Source: RHLJ01 sp048058975 (GTDB taxonomy: Bacteria; Bacteroidota; Rhodothermia; Balneolales; Balneolaceae). From it: DNA of 64,000 nucleotides. The position numbers were made by a program, and so were the translations under genes. Below, one piece after another: positions 9,694 to 18,135 of the stretch. The DNA is taken from the NCBI GenBank assembly GCA_048058975.1, contig JBLLNP010000023.1:13095-77094 (forward strand). Direction: 5' to 3'. Every line of letters begins with the position of its first letter. The stretch's first letter is position 1. The notes under the pieces were generated by a model, which worked only from the letters and a program-made list of their open reading frames with translations, was not told the origin of the DNA and searched no databases.

Positions 9694-10806
9694 ATGAACG
9701 AAAATAAAAAGCAGCAAAGTGAAAATAATCTTACGGTTATAACCCGTTCCGGTACATCTCCGGAAATTCTTTCGCTGTTGCAGCAAACTATTTTTGGTAC
9801 GAAAGGAAAGGTCAGATACCGGCAAAAGCATATCGCCGAGGGAATGAACTCTCAAAGAAATCTGGAATTCATTCAAATATTAAAACGTAATCGTGTTCTT
9901 GGAACTACCGGAGTAGTAACACGAAATACATCCGGGCTTCAAAATGGAATTAAGAGTTTATATGTACGATACCTTTCGGTGAATAATCCATTCCGAAAGA
10001 AAGAAAAAAACAAGGCTCAAGGAATATCCCTCAGGAAAGAACGTACATCAAACCAACTCAAAAAAATGATTGGGGATCAAATTACCAATCACTTTGAAAA
10101 ACCGGTATTTGAGGCAAATGAAAAAGCCTCTTTTTACGCCTTTGTGGAATCGGAGAATTACAACTCAAAGGAACTTTGTATTAATCTTGGTTTCTACCCA
10201 ACACGTAGGGTTTCCACAATCCTTTTTAGTCGGTTTTTCCCGAAAAAATCGCCTAAGGTTTCGCAAACTCCTTTCAATGACCAGTTAATGGTACAAGAAA
10301 AATTGTCGGCATTTTATGAAGAACATTCCTTTTATTTCGAAGACCGATTGTTTGAATCAGGAACTTATTTGAATCTGAAGAAGGAAGGCGAAATTGTTGC
10401 TGGAATACGTTACAAGGCAGTGAATTGGGAGATTGTAGAAGTACCAGGATTCAGTGGTTTCATGATGCAAAAAGTGCTGCCTTACCTGCCTTTGACAAAC
10501 AAACTCTTCAATCCAAAAAATCTGAACTTTCTTGCCTTTGACTATGCCTGGGGAAAAACAGAGCACATCCTTGAGCTAATGGAACATGCCTGTGCAGAAT
10601 CACAGATTAATATGGGTATGTTCTGGGGAGATGTTGATTCGAAAATTATTCTTGAGCTTAAAAAAACAAGAAAACTTGGATTCCTTTATAGTATAAATGG
10701 AGAAGTAACGGCGGAAGTGATGCAACGATTTATCAATCTGAATGAAAATGAGAAGGCAGAGCTTCTTTCAAAACCCGTGTTTGTATCTGCACTGGACATG
10801 ACCTGA
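9694..10806 (+). CDS. Uncharacterised protein with GNAT-like features
   Basis: A 370-residue soluble protein that I do not recognise. No signal peptide or membrane segment is visible. The stretch around residues 145-185 (FYAFVESENYNSKELCINLGFYPTRR) resembles the end of a GNAT acetyltransferase fold, where a new residue line follows an N-x-x-x-x-x-x-x-L-G-F-Y motif. Residues 60-90 (RNRVLGTTGVVTRNT) could be its central strands. Acetyltransferase activity is inference only. It is divergent from the sensor kinase (91 bases) and convergent with nosY, with the two stop codons abutting. Confidence 0.6.
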   Translation: MNENKKQQSENNLTVITRSGTSPEILSLLQQTIFGTKGKVRYRQKHIAEGMNSQRNLEFIQILKRNRVLGTTGVVTRNTSGLQNGIKSLYVRYLSVNNPFRKKEKNKAQGISLRKERTSNQLKKMIGDQITNHFEKPVFEANEKASFYAFVESENYNSKELCINLGFYPTRRVSTILFSRFFPKKSPKVSQTPFNDQLMVQEKLSAFYEEHSFYFEDRLFESGTYLNLKKEGEIVAGIRYKAVNWEIVEVPGFSGFMMQKVLPYLPLTNKLFNPKNLNFLAFDYAWGKTEHILELMEHACAESQINMGMFWGDVDSKIILELKKTRKLGFLYSINGEVTAEVMQRFINLNENEKAELLSKPVFVSALDMT

Positions 10807-11589
10807 TTAAAAATCTTTGCGTTTGCACATCCTAACTATAAGGCTAACCGGTATTAACACCCAAGCCGTTAATGAAACTAATGAAAGTGTTAGGCCCCAG
10901 GTAGTACCAAAGAATTGTTGAAATACTGCACCGGTATAGCCTAGTAGCGCTGATATGTCCAGTTTGAGCAGAATGAGAATTCTGGATAAGTCGATTGGGT
11001 TTAACGTAGTTGCAATAAGCGAGAATGAGTCTAGTGGATATTCCTCGAAAACAAGTAGAGCAACAAGAAAAAGCCCATCATAAATAACCGCGAAAAAAAG
11101 CCATGTTAGAATGGCATAGCCAAAACCTTTGATTTTGTTGTCATGATACAAGGAGATAATAAACGCAATGGCTACGAAGGTGAAAGTGAGCAGAACTCCA
11201 TCAACCAAAAGAAAAGCAAAATTGAGTATTTCACCCGATTGGAACAATCCATATATAAGGAAGGGAATACCAAGCCCAAGAACCAGGCTTAAGCTTAGCG
11301 ATACTGCAATACCCAGATATTGTCCCAGAAAAAGCGTACTTCTTTTAACCGGTTGTGCAAGCAATAACTCAGTAAACTCTCTTGAGCTGTAGTAATACAT
11401 CACTCCAAAAACGGTTCCAATCAATGGAGTGAGAATGATAATCATATTCATCAGAGTGATGATTGCTTTAGGAAGACTGCTGTTTAAAAAAAGAAGTGCA
11501 AAGCTGAGTATGAGATAGAAAGCGAAGTAGAAATAACTCCAGCGGCTCCTCATCAAATCAAAAAAACTGTATCGAAGAATATTAAGCAT
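10807..11589 (-). CDS. nosY: NosY, ABC transporter permease for NosZ maturation
   Basis: A 260-residue inner-membrane protein with six hydrophobic segments spread over its length, as in NosY/ABC-2-type permeases. With NosF it forms the ABC complex that, together with the periplasmic NosD, helps build the CuZ site of nitrous oxide reductase, probably by handling a sulfur species or copper. It overlaps nosF by 8 bases and is the last gene of the cluster. The identity rests on the clear NosD and NosF neighbours, because permease sequences alone are not diagnostic. The residues FTELLLAQPVKRSTLFLGQYLG match the first cytoplasmic loop of this family. Confidence 0.9.
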   Translation of the reverse strand: MLNILRYSFFDLMRSRWSYFYFAFYLILSFALLFLNSSLPKAIITLMNMIIILTPLIGTVFGVMYYYSSREFTELLLAQPVKRSTLFLGQYLGIAVSLSLSLVLGLGIPFLIYGLFQSGEILNFAFLLVDGVLLTFTFVAIAFIISLYHDNKIKGFGYAILTWLFFAVIYDGLFLVALLVFEEYPLDSFSLIATTLNPIDLSRILILLKLDISALLGYTGAVFQQFFGTTWGLTLSLVSLTAWVLIPVSLIVRMCKRKDF

Positions 11590-12289
11590 GATTCGCCTCC
11601 AACACCTCTGCTATGGCATGTTCAAGACTTATGGATTTATTCTTTTGTCTTAGCTCCTCAACCGTACCTTTAAAGTAGATTTGACCTTCCAGAAGAAATA
11701 CAATCTCGTCGGCCATTTCCTCCACAAAGCTCATAATATGAGTGGTAATAAGAATGATTTTCCCATTCATCCGTTCTTTTCGAATCAACTCTTTAAGATG
11801 GATAAGTGCTACCGGATCTAGTCCAGTTGTAGGCTCATCAAGAATCAGAACCTCACTATCAAACATAAATGTAAGTACCAAGTTTACTTTCTGGCGAGTA
11901 CCTCCAGAGAGATGTCCCAGTTTATGGTTCAGAAACGGTGTCAGTTTAAATAATTCAATCAGTTCTTTGGATCGGTCAGACTTTCCACGGATCTTGATTA
12001 TCATCTTTAATAATTCCGAAACTGTCAAATTATCCGGAAAGCTGGCAACTTGTGGTAAATAACCAATTTTATTTCGGTATTCCCATTGTCCGTTTACTAT
12101 CTCATTATCAAGTAGAATTTCACCATACTGTGGTATAACCATTCCAAGTATAATCTTGATGATGGTTGTTTTACCCGAGCCATTAGGCCCCAAAATGGTA
12201 TGTATTCCACTGCTTCTGAAATCCAGGTTAATCCCATTCAATACTTTTATCTTACCGTACTGTTTGTGGATGTTAGAAAGGCTAATCAT
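11582..12289 (-). CDS. nosF: NosF, ABC transporter ATPase for NosZ maturation
   Basis: A 235-residue ABC ATPase. Walker A is GPNGSGKTT (34-42), the signature LSGGTRQKVNL lies near residue 130, and Walker B is VLILDEPTTGLDP, followed by the H-loop TTHIMSF. It energises the NosDFY complex that matures the CuZ centre of NosZ in the periplasm. It overlaps nosD by 8 bases upstream and nosY by 8 bases downstream, which indicates translational coupling of the three subunits. Confidence 0.93.
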   Translation of the reverse strand: MISLSNIHKQYGKIKVLNGINLDFRSSGIHTILGPNGSGKTTIIKIILGMVIPQYGEILLDNEIVNGQWEYRNKIGYLPQVASFPDNLTVSELLKMIIKIRGKSDRSKELIELFKLTPFLNHKLGHLSGGTRQKVNLVLTFMFDSEVLILDEPTTGLDPVALIHLKELIRKERMNGKIILITTHIMSFVEEMADEIVFLLEGQIYFKGTVEELRQKNKSISLEHAIAEVLEANHA

Positions 12290-13541
12290 TGCGAATCGGC
12301 TTGGTTAAAGGATAGAGATCAGATAGATTATCCGGAGTAAATACCGGGGATACACTTTCGGAGAAGTTCAGAATATCGGTGAATAAGCTTCTTAACAAAA
12401 TCACAGTTTCGGGTGTGCGGTTAACTACGTACGAAAACAGCTTAACAGGACGATAGGGTACATCACCATAACCGTCTTTATTGAGATCATAGCCTGCATA
12501 GGAGCTCCAGTAGTTACGCTCGAACACATTATCGTTCATTTTACTATTGTACGATAAATCGAAGGAGTTAAACAAGAAGTTGTTGCCGGTAAACCTGTTG
12601 GTATAACATCCACCAGCTACTTTTATAGCCCATCCATTCTCTCTCAAGTTATTACCCCGATAGTTTACCCTGGTAGATCCTTCCACTTTTATAGCAACTG
12701 TGTTTTGATAGAAATCATTATGTGTGATCTCGGCATCATAGATTTCTTTCAGTAATAACCCGAATGAGGCTGTCCCCCAGTTCTGTTCAAATTTATTGCC
12801 AGTCATAGTTATAAATTTAGAGAACATCACTGCTACACCAGCTCCATTTTCACGAAAAATATTGCTTGTATAGGAATCACGGTTAGAAAACATAAAGTGC
12901 AAACCGTATCGGTTATTACCGTAGCTAAGATTTCCAATTATTTCGCTGTCATCCACAAACTCAAGGTAAATGCCATCACGAAGGTTTGTAAGCGTGTTTT
13001 CTTTAATGATCAGACCAGAGCTGTTCCATCCGTGTATGCCATTGCCTGAATAAGATTCTTTTCCGGAAGTTCCCGAAATTCTGTTTCCCGATACCTCACC
13101 TTTTTTGGAACGCTCAATTAAGATTCCAAAAAAAGCATTTTCAAGAATATTATCGGTGATTTGAAATTGCTCGCTTTCAAATAAATGTATGGCTGCATAT
13201 TCTTTGGTATGGCTGAATCCTACATTCCTGAAAGTAAACCCTGAAACCAACACGTTTTTAGCTGTAATTCTGAGAATGGTGCCCTTTTCTTCCCCATCAA
13301 TAACAGGTCGATCCACCCCAATCAGGGTTACAGGCTTACTTATTTCAAGCTCACTCTCGTAGTATGTACCCGACTTTACCTGAATTATATCACCGGCTCT
13401 GCTTTGTTTCAAAGCTTCTCCAAGTGTTGTAATTGTGCAATTCCCACAAACCTCAATAACTTGTTCAGCTCTCACTCCAAGACTAATCAGAAATGTCAGG
13501 AACAGCGCCTCCAGAAGATATTTGAGAAAAATACGTACCAT
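12282..13541 (-). CDS. nosD: NosD, periplasmic parallel beta-helix copper-processing protein
   Basis: A 419-residue exported protein with a Sec signal (cleavage after VRA). It is made of right-handed beta-helix repeats of the NosD/carbohydrate-binding CASH type (SGFTFRNVG, NRISGTSG, NTLTNLRDGIYLEFVDDSEIIGN, YGLHFMFSN). NosD binds the NosFY ABC complex and hands cofactor material to NosZ. The GLHFMFSNRDSYTSN block is typical of genuine NosD rather than other beta-helix proteins. It sits directly downstream of nosL with no gap. Confidence 0.93.
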   Translation of the reverse strand: MVRIFLKYLLEALFLTFLISLGVRAEQVIEVCGNCTITTLGEALKQSRAGDIIQVKSGTYYESELEISKPVTLIGVDRPVIDGEEKGTILRITAKNVLVSGFTFRNVGFSHTKEYAAIHLFESEQFQITDNILENAFFGILIERSKKGEVSGNRISGTSGKESYSGNGIHGWNSSGLIIKENTLTNLRDGIYLEFVDDSEIIGNLSYGNNRYGLHFMFSNRDSYTSNIFRENGAGVAVMFSKFITMTGNKFEQNWGTASFGLLLKEIYDAEITHNDFYQNTVAIKVEGSTRVNYRGNNLRENGWAIKVAGGCYTNRFTGNNFLFNSFDLSYNSKMNDNVFERNYWSSYAGYDLNKDGYGDVPYRPVKLFSYVVNRTPETVILLRSLFTDILNFSESVSPVFTPDNLSDLYPLTKPIRND

Positions 13542-13964
13542 TTATTTTATATGATGAATGAGACTCTCCCAATCAAAATTTCTTCCGGTCAGGTTCTGCT
13601 TTTCAATTGCATCCTTTCTTTGAAAAGCTGACAAATTAGCCCCCATTGGGCTTCGGGTTTCATCACTCTCAAGGAAAAGAGCATCCTTAGCATTTATAAA
13701 GGTTTCAGGATTAGCGTAATCCATAACAAGTACTATAGCTACAGATTGCTCCATCGTTTTGTAACTTCGAACCATGCATTCAATGGAGTCGTATTTATAC
13801 ACTCTTCCTTTTGAGGTTACTATTTCGGCCGCAAAAGAAGGATCTGCAATGCCCATAGTACAATAAGAGCATGCATCTTGCCCGAAATTAATTTTTTCCG
13901 GAGCCGGTTCACATATTACAAGCAAACCAGTTAGTATTACTATAAACAGACTACTCTTCTTCAT
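13542..13964 (-). CDS. nosL: NosL, copper-binding lipoprotein
   Basis: A 140-residue lipoprotein (lipobox LLVIC, Cys18). The Cu(I)-binding motif of NosL is seen as DACSYCTMGI (Cys32, Cys35, Met37), and the C-terminal Met block as SPMGANLSAF. NosL delivers Cu(I) to apo-NosZ, possibly through NosDFY. The start overlaps the end of the preceding membrane-protein gene by 14 bases. The protein is slightly short for the family but has both motifs. Confidence 0.93.
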   Translation of the reverse strand: MKKSSLFIVILTGLLVICEPAPEKINFGQDACSYCTMGIADPSFAAEIVTSKGRVYKYDSIECMVRSYKTMEQSVAIVLVMDYANPETFINAKDALFLESDETRSPMGANLSAFQRKDAIEKQNLTGRNFDWESLIHHIK

Positions 13965-14535
13965 CCTTCTCTTCCTCCTTTCGGGCTACAAAGAATGCCG
14001 CAAGAGACATAAACATACCGACCATTAACATATATGCGCCGGTCATTGGCCAGGATGAGGCTGTAAAATTCAAAATTTGCTTTCTCCCTATAAGCGGAGG
14101 TTGATAACCTTGTCCAGGAATTTTTATCGCGGCAGTTGGATCAAGATTATGACCATATTCGTATTCCCAGGAATAGAAATCATACATGCCTATTATTCCC
14201 AAAATCACCATAATGATAAACCAGGTCAAAAACAGGTTCCGGTTTCCTATTATTCCAAAAAGTACACCCAGAGCGCTCATAATACCTACCACCCATGGAA
14301 AAACTTTAAACTCATCCATTTGCTCTGGAATGGCTTTCATCCCTACATAGTGGTTCATGAGGTTGATATTCTTGATATCGTTTGGATTGTGATCTTCGAT
14401 CTTATTAATCCAAATATCCATACCCAGTGAATCGGGATATTGAGGAGCTTCAAGCATGATGTTCCACATTGGGAATACAAAGAGGCCTAATATCATCAAC
14501 GCCCCTGCTATCATTAACAATCTTGATTTTTTCAT
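13951..14535 (-). CDS. NosB-like membrane protein of the clade II nos cluster
   Basis: About 194 residues with four hydrophobic segments (near residues 5-25, 80-97, 101-120 and 160-182) and an acidic C-terminus (KEEEKDEEE). The position directly after nosZ and the topology fit NosB, a membrane protein of unknown function that marks clade II (atypical) nos clusters. I could not match it residue by residue. The ATG at 14535 is preferred over the GTG at 14544 because AGAGGTGG, a good ribosome binding site, lies just upstream of it. The gene is separated from nosZ by an intrinsic terminator. Confidence 0.7.
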   Translation of the reverse strand: MKKSRLLMIAGALMILGLFVFPMWNIMLEAPQYPDSLGMDIWINKIEDHNPNDIKNINLMNHYVGMKAIPEQMDEFKVFPWVVGIMSALGVLFGIIGNRNLFLTWFIIMVILGIIGMYDFYSWEYEYGHNLDPTAAIKIPGQGYQPPLIGRKQILNFTASSWPMTGAYMLMVGMFMSLAAFFVARKEEEKDEEE

Positions 14536-14564
14536 TTCCGCCACCTCTTATATACTGATATTTT

Positions 14565-14595
14565 TAAAAAGAACCCTCCGGCATGTGCCGGAGGG
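14565..14595 (-). terminator. Intrinsic terminator/attenuator between nosZ and nosB-like gene
   Basis: Perfect 10-bp arms CCCTCCGGCA and TGCCGGAGGG (14574-14595) have a two-base centre. On the minus strand the hairpin is followed by TTCTTTTT. It would end most nosZ transcripts and let only part run into the maturation genes. Confidence 0.8.
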
Positions 14596-14612
14596 AAGGT
14601 TGATCATGTGCG

Positions 14613-16565
14613 TTATTCGCCATCCAATGTCCATTTTAGTTTTATGTCAGAGTTTTTAGGTGAAACCCGGACATAGCCCTGCATTTCCTGGTGGAGTGCA
14701 GAACAGAAATCGGTACAATAGAATGGCCAGACACCTACGCGGTCAGGTTCCCATCGGAAGGTTTTGGTCTGACCTGGCATAATGAGCAGTTCTGAAGTAT
14801 TTGCTCCAATCATCGCAATACCGTGCGGCACATCAAAGTCTTGTTCCAGATTGGTAACGTGGAAGTAAACCACATCGCCGACTTTTATACCTTCAATATT
14901 ATCGGGCGCAAAGTGACTTCGAATGGTACTCATATAAATATGGACTACGTTGCCATCACGTACAATCTTGGTTTCCGACTCAGTTTTAACCGCGTAAGGG
15001 TGATTATTCTCCTCCAGATCGTAGAACTTTTTCGATCTTGGTGCGATTAAACTTGCTGGTGCGCCTGCCGCGTAATGAGGTTCGCCATGGGTTGGGAAAT
15101 CAAGCAACAACTGCATTTTATCTCCACTAATGTCATAGAGCTGGGCTGAATGCTCCATCTCTGGTCCGGTTGGCAGGTAGCGGTCTTTGGTAATTTTGTT
15201 CATTGCCACCAAATACTTTCCAAATGGCTCCTGTGAGTTACCACCCGGAATCATCAAGTGACCAACAGAATAATAAGTAGGCTGTCGGTCCAGCACTTCC
15301 CAGCTGCCCAACTCCCATTTCACAACTTCAGAAGAAATGAAGAAGGTTGTGTAAGCATTACCCCGTCCATCAAATTCTGTATGTAATGGCCCTAAGCCCG
15401 CTGATAGAACCTGCCCGGCAAGTACGTTATCGAAATTGAGGATTGGAATACCGTAAGCTTCACCATCGAAATCTTCATTTTCGATAGCTTCCAGCATATT
15501 AGTAAACGAATGAACTGTGAGGGATGCAGAAAGTTTACCTGCTCCAACTATGTATTCTCCTGATGGATCAACATCACAACCGTGGGGAGATTTTGGTGTT
15601 GGCAGGAAGTAAACCAATCCGGGAAGTTCAGCAGGATTGAGCACCCGAACTTCTTTTTTCATTGTTGAGGTAGCCGTATGGGTACTTTCATCATACACAT
15701 TATGGGCATACTCGGTTTTCATAGTTGTGTATTTTCCCTGTGCAATATATTCCTCAGCCAGTTTCCAGTTTATGGCCGCAATAAAGTCTTTATCATTCTG
15801 AGAAGCGTTTACTTCAAGTAAGGTATTAGCTTCTTCCGTGTTATAGGTAGAAAGGAAAAACCATCCATGCGATTTACCACGCCCAGGTCGGGCAAGATCG
15901 TAATTGAAACCAGGAAGCATAATTTGGAAAGCCAGATCCATGTGTCCTGTTTCTTCCTCCACACTTACAAAGCTTACCGCACCTTTAAAATTACCTTTAT
16001 ACTCGTCGATTGAGATATCCCGCTGTGGAACAGGAACGGAAAATCTGGTACCTGCTACCACGTATTCAGTATTCTCAGTAATGAACGAAGAACTGTGGTT
16101 ACCGGCTGAATTTGGAATCTCAATAATCTCATCAGTTTCGAAGGTCTCTAAACTGATTCTTGCGATTCTTGGTGTATTATTCGCGTTTACGAAAATCCAT
16201 CTGCCATCCAGTTCCCCATCAGTTTGTGAAATGTCGGGGTGATGCAAATCGTCCCAGGGTATAAATCCATGAGAAGTATTAAACATCGGTTTCGTTTCTT
16301 CTGAATAACCATACCCTGAGGTTGGAAACTGAGAAAAAACCGGGATTTCTTTAAGCATTCTGCCTGATGGAAGTCCATAAACAGTTAGGTTACCACTGTA
16401 TCCACCAGATAAAAACGCATAAAACTCATCTTGTTCTCCGGGAGCAACATAAACCTGCTCTGCAACGCTTCCATCTAATGCCCCTTTACGGTTGGCATTC
16501 ATACAAGCGCTTATAGCAAAAGAGAACAAAATTCCTGCTATTAATAAGTACCGCGTTAGTTTCAT
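14613..16565 (-). CDS. nosZ: Nitrous oxide reductase, clade II (NosZ)
   Basis: A 650-residue periplasmic enzyme that reduces N2O to N2 at a copper-sulfide CuZ site, receiving electrons through a binuclear CuA site. The propeller has the CuZ-type histidines in DLHHPDISQTDG, KSHGW, EYAHN, SPHGCDVDPSG, GPLHTEFD and GEPHYA. The C-terminal cupredoxin domain carries the CuA ligands His581 (DVPHGIA), Cys617, Cys621, His625 and Met628 (FYCTDFCSALHQEM). The leader is Sec-type with a Cys at ISAC (possible lipid anchor) and lacks a twin arginine, which marks clade II. AGGAT lies upstream of the ATG. Confidence 0.97.
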   Translation of the reverse strand: MKLTRYLLIAGILFSFAISACMNANRKGALDGSVAEQVYVAPGEQDEFYAFLSGGYSGNLTVYGLPSGRMLKEIPVFSQFPTSGYGYSEETKPMFNTSHGFIPWDDLHHPDISQTDGELDGRWIFVNANNTPRIARISLETFETDEIIEIPNSAGNHSSSFITENTEYVVAGTRFSVPVPQRDISIDEYKGNFKGAVSFVSVEEETGHMDLAFQIMLPGFNYDLARPGRGKSHGWFFLSTYNTEEANTLLEVNASQNDKDFIAAINWKLAEEYIAQGKYTTMKTEYAHNVYDESTHTATSTMKKEVRVLNPAELPGLVYFLPTPKSPHGCDVDPSGEYIVGAGKLSASLTVHSFTNMLEAIENEDFDGEAYGIPILNFDNVLAGQVLSAGLGPLHTEFDGRGNAYTTFFISSEVVKWELGSWEVLDRQPTYYSVGHLMIPGGNSQEPFGKYLVAMNKITKDRYLPTGPEMEHSAQLYDISGDKMQLLLDFPTHGEPHYAAGAPASLIAPRSKKFYDLEENNHPYAVKTESETKIVRDGNVVHIYMSTIRSHFAPDNIEGIKVGDVVYFHVTNLEQDFDVPHGIAMIGANTSELLIMPGQTKTFRWEPDRVGVWPFYCTDFCSALHQEMQGYVRVSPKNSDIKLKWTLDGE

Positions 16566-16592
16566 AATTCTTTATCCTTTTTATTTTTACGG

Positions 16593-17141
16593 TTATAAAA
16601 TCACTTTATCTACTACATTTACTATTCCATTCGATGTTTGAACGCTCGCAAGTACTTTAGCACCTGACACGTACACATCTTCCCCTTCAATGGTAATATC
16701 CAGATAGGAACCATCAGCCATATATAGCCTTCTGCCTCGTTCTGCTTCTTTTTTCAGATAAGGGATATCAAAAGAACCAGGAGCAGCATGTTTGGTAAGT
16801 ACTCCGGCTAGTTTGCCTTTGTTTTCCGGTTTCAGCAAGTCAGTTACCGTGCCGGGAGGCAGATTATCGAATGCTGAATTTACAGGGGCAAATACTGTTA
16901 ATGGACCAGCATTAACTAATATATGCTCAATTCCTGCTGCTTCAACAGCTGCTACCAGTGTTGAATGATCCTCAGACGATATAGCTACTTGTAGTATATT
17001 TTTGTCAGATTCTTCATCAACTACTGAAGCCTGGCCTTTTGGTCTGGTATCCTCAAGAGAGGATGCCCGTTCGCCCTGCTGCGAAGTACAAGCCATTACC
17101 AGTAGGAATGCAATCAGGATTAGATCTATTCTAGTTTTCAT
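16593..17141 (-). CDS. FAS1 (fasciclin) domain lipoprotein
   Basis: A 182-residue lipoprotein (lipobox LLVMAC, Cys18) with a single FAS1 domain over about residues 48-182. The H1 block is seen as LTVFAPVNSAFDNLP and the closing block as SNGIVNVVDKVIL. FAS1 domains mediate adhesion or protein-protein contact. Here the gene lies between cytochrome c and nosZ, overlapping the former by 11 bases, so it belongs to the nos transcript. A structural role in holding electron-transfer partners at the membrane is inference only. Confidence 0.88.
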   Translation of the reverse strand: MKTRIDLILIAFLLVMACTSQQGERASSLEDTRPKGQASVVDEESDKNILQVAISSEDHSTLVAAVEAAGIEHILVNAGPLTVFAPVNSAFDNLPPGTVTDLLKPENKGKLAGVLTKHAAPGSFDIPYLKKEAERGRRLYMADGSYLDITIEGEDVYVSGAKVLASVQTSNGIVNVVDKVIL

Positions 17142-17589
17142 TTTGTTCGGGTTTTAGTGTTCTGAAATATTCAAGAATTGCTCGTGCTTCGTCCTCTGTC
17201 AGATTTTGATTAGCCATCGGGGTGCCATTGTATTCCATTAGAAGCTGTTTAGCTACCGGATCCTCTTTGACCATACCATCCGGGTTAAGAATCATGTTCA
17301 TTACCCAGGCTGGGGTTCTTCTTTCCAGAATTCCTGTTGGATCTGGCCCGATGTAACGTTTATTTGTTTTATGGCAGGCAGAACATTTGGCATCGAAGAT
17401 TTCTTTACCTCGAGACACCATTTCCTGATCAATGCCATCCGGAAGCGTTAATTCACTTACCGGACCTACTCCATTTTCAGATATCTTTGCTGTTTGAGCA
17501 GGCTGGGTCTTTTCGGAAGTCTTTGGTTGGTTGTCTCCTTTACAAGCAATGAACCCGATTAAGCAGATAATTATAATAAGTCGATTCAT
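17131..17589 (-). CDS. Monohaem cytochrome c lipoprotein of the nos cluster
   Basis: A 152-residue class I cytochrome c. The haem motif is CSACH (Cys69, Cys72, His73) and the axial ligand is probably Met125 in GTPMANQNLT. Residues 1-16 form a lipoprotein signal (IGFIAC). It probably feeds electrons to the CuA site of NosZ, replacing the NosR/NosC-type donors of clade I. The start at 17589 is chosen over a longer frame because AAAGGAGG lies three bases before this ATG and the signal peptide begins here. It is the first gene after the divergent Rrf2 regulator. Confidence 0.92.
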   Translation of the reverse strand: MNRLIIIICLIGFIACKGDNQPKTSEKTQPAQTAKISENGVGPVSELTLPDGIDQEMVSRGKEIFDAKCSACHKTNKRYIGPDPTGILERRTPAWVMNMILNPDGMVKEDPVAKQLLMEYNGTPMANQNLTEDEARAILEYFRTLKPEQNEN

Positions 17590-17631
17590 GTTCCTCCTTT
17601 TTTGATAGTGTAAACATGAATTATGAATTTT

Positions 17632-17653
17632 AGATAAAGAGATATTTTTATCT
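17632..17653. promoter_or_regulatory. Candidate operator between rrf2 and the nos cluster
   Basis: A 22-bp interrupted palindrome, AGATAAA-N8-TTTATCT, lies in the 89-base divergent region. Its place and symmetry suit a dimeric Rrf2-type repressor controlling both directions. The assignment is inference. Confidence 0.45.
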
Positions 17654-17678
17654 TTTTTTTGTATTATCCCAAGAAAAG

Positions 17679-18083
17679 ATGTTCTCAAGCTCAACTCAAT
17701 ATGCCATTAGAGCCATTGTACACATGGCCAGAAATAACAACGATGCTAAGTTTACAGCCGGAGTTCTGGCTTCTGAGCTAAATATTCCCACTTCTTATCT
17801 GAGTAAGGTTTTACAAATACTGGCAAAAAATGGAATTATTTCTTCTACTAAAGGTCCTGGTGGAGGTTTTTTTGTAGATACGAATAATATGAAGATGAGA
17901 TTGATTGATGTAATTACCGCTATTGACGGACCACTTGTTTTTAAAAAATGTGTATTGGGGCTTGAGACGTGTAGTGAAAAAGCCCCTTGTTTCCTTCATA
18001 ATGAGTACGTTCAGGTAAAGAAAATTCTTGAACGCCCCTTATATGAAACCGATTTTGAAGACCTGATCAAAAAAACAGGATAA
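17679..18083 (+). CDS. Rrf2-family regulator with three-cysteine cluster motif
   Basis: A 134-residue Rrf2 protein. The N-terminal winged helix includes TQYAIRAIVHMA, LNIPTSYLSKVLQILAKNGIISS and the wing KGPGGGFF. Cys91, Cys98 and Cys104 (CVLGLETCSEKAPC) match the Fe-S ligand pattern of NsrR/IscR. By analogy it may be an NO- or redox-sensitive repressor with a [4Fe-4S] or [2Fe-2S] cluster. It is divergent from the nos cluster with a palindrome in between, which makes it the obvious nos regulator. The gene ends in a strong terminator. Confidence 0.9.
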   Translation: MFSSSTQYAIRAIVHMARNNNDAKFTAGVLASELNIPTSYLSKVLQILAKNGIISSTKGPGGGFFVDTNNMKMRLIDVITAIDGPLVFKKCVLGLETCSEKAPCFLHNEYVQVKKILERPLYETDFEDLIKKTG

Positions 18084-18084
18084 A

Positions 18085-18114
18085 AAAAGCCCTGTTCAAA
18101 TGAACAGGGCTTTT
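18085..18114. terminator. Bidirectional terminator between rrf2 and rpoD
   Basis: Complementary 14-bp arms (18085-18098 and 18101-18114) centre on AA, with A-runs on the left and T-runs on the right. It serves both convergent genes. Confidence 0.88.
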
Positions 18115-18135
18115 AAATCTCATTAACGTTGCGCC

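Noticed and set aside
17601..17625. TTGAT-type half-site as an FNR box before the nos cytochrome gene
   Set aside because: The matching right half ATCAA is absent, so the palindrome at 17632-17653 is a better regulatory candidate.
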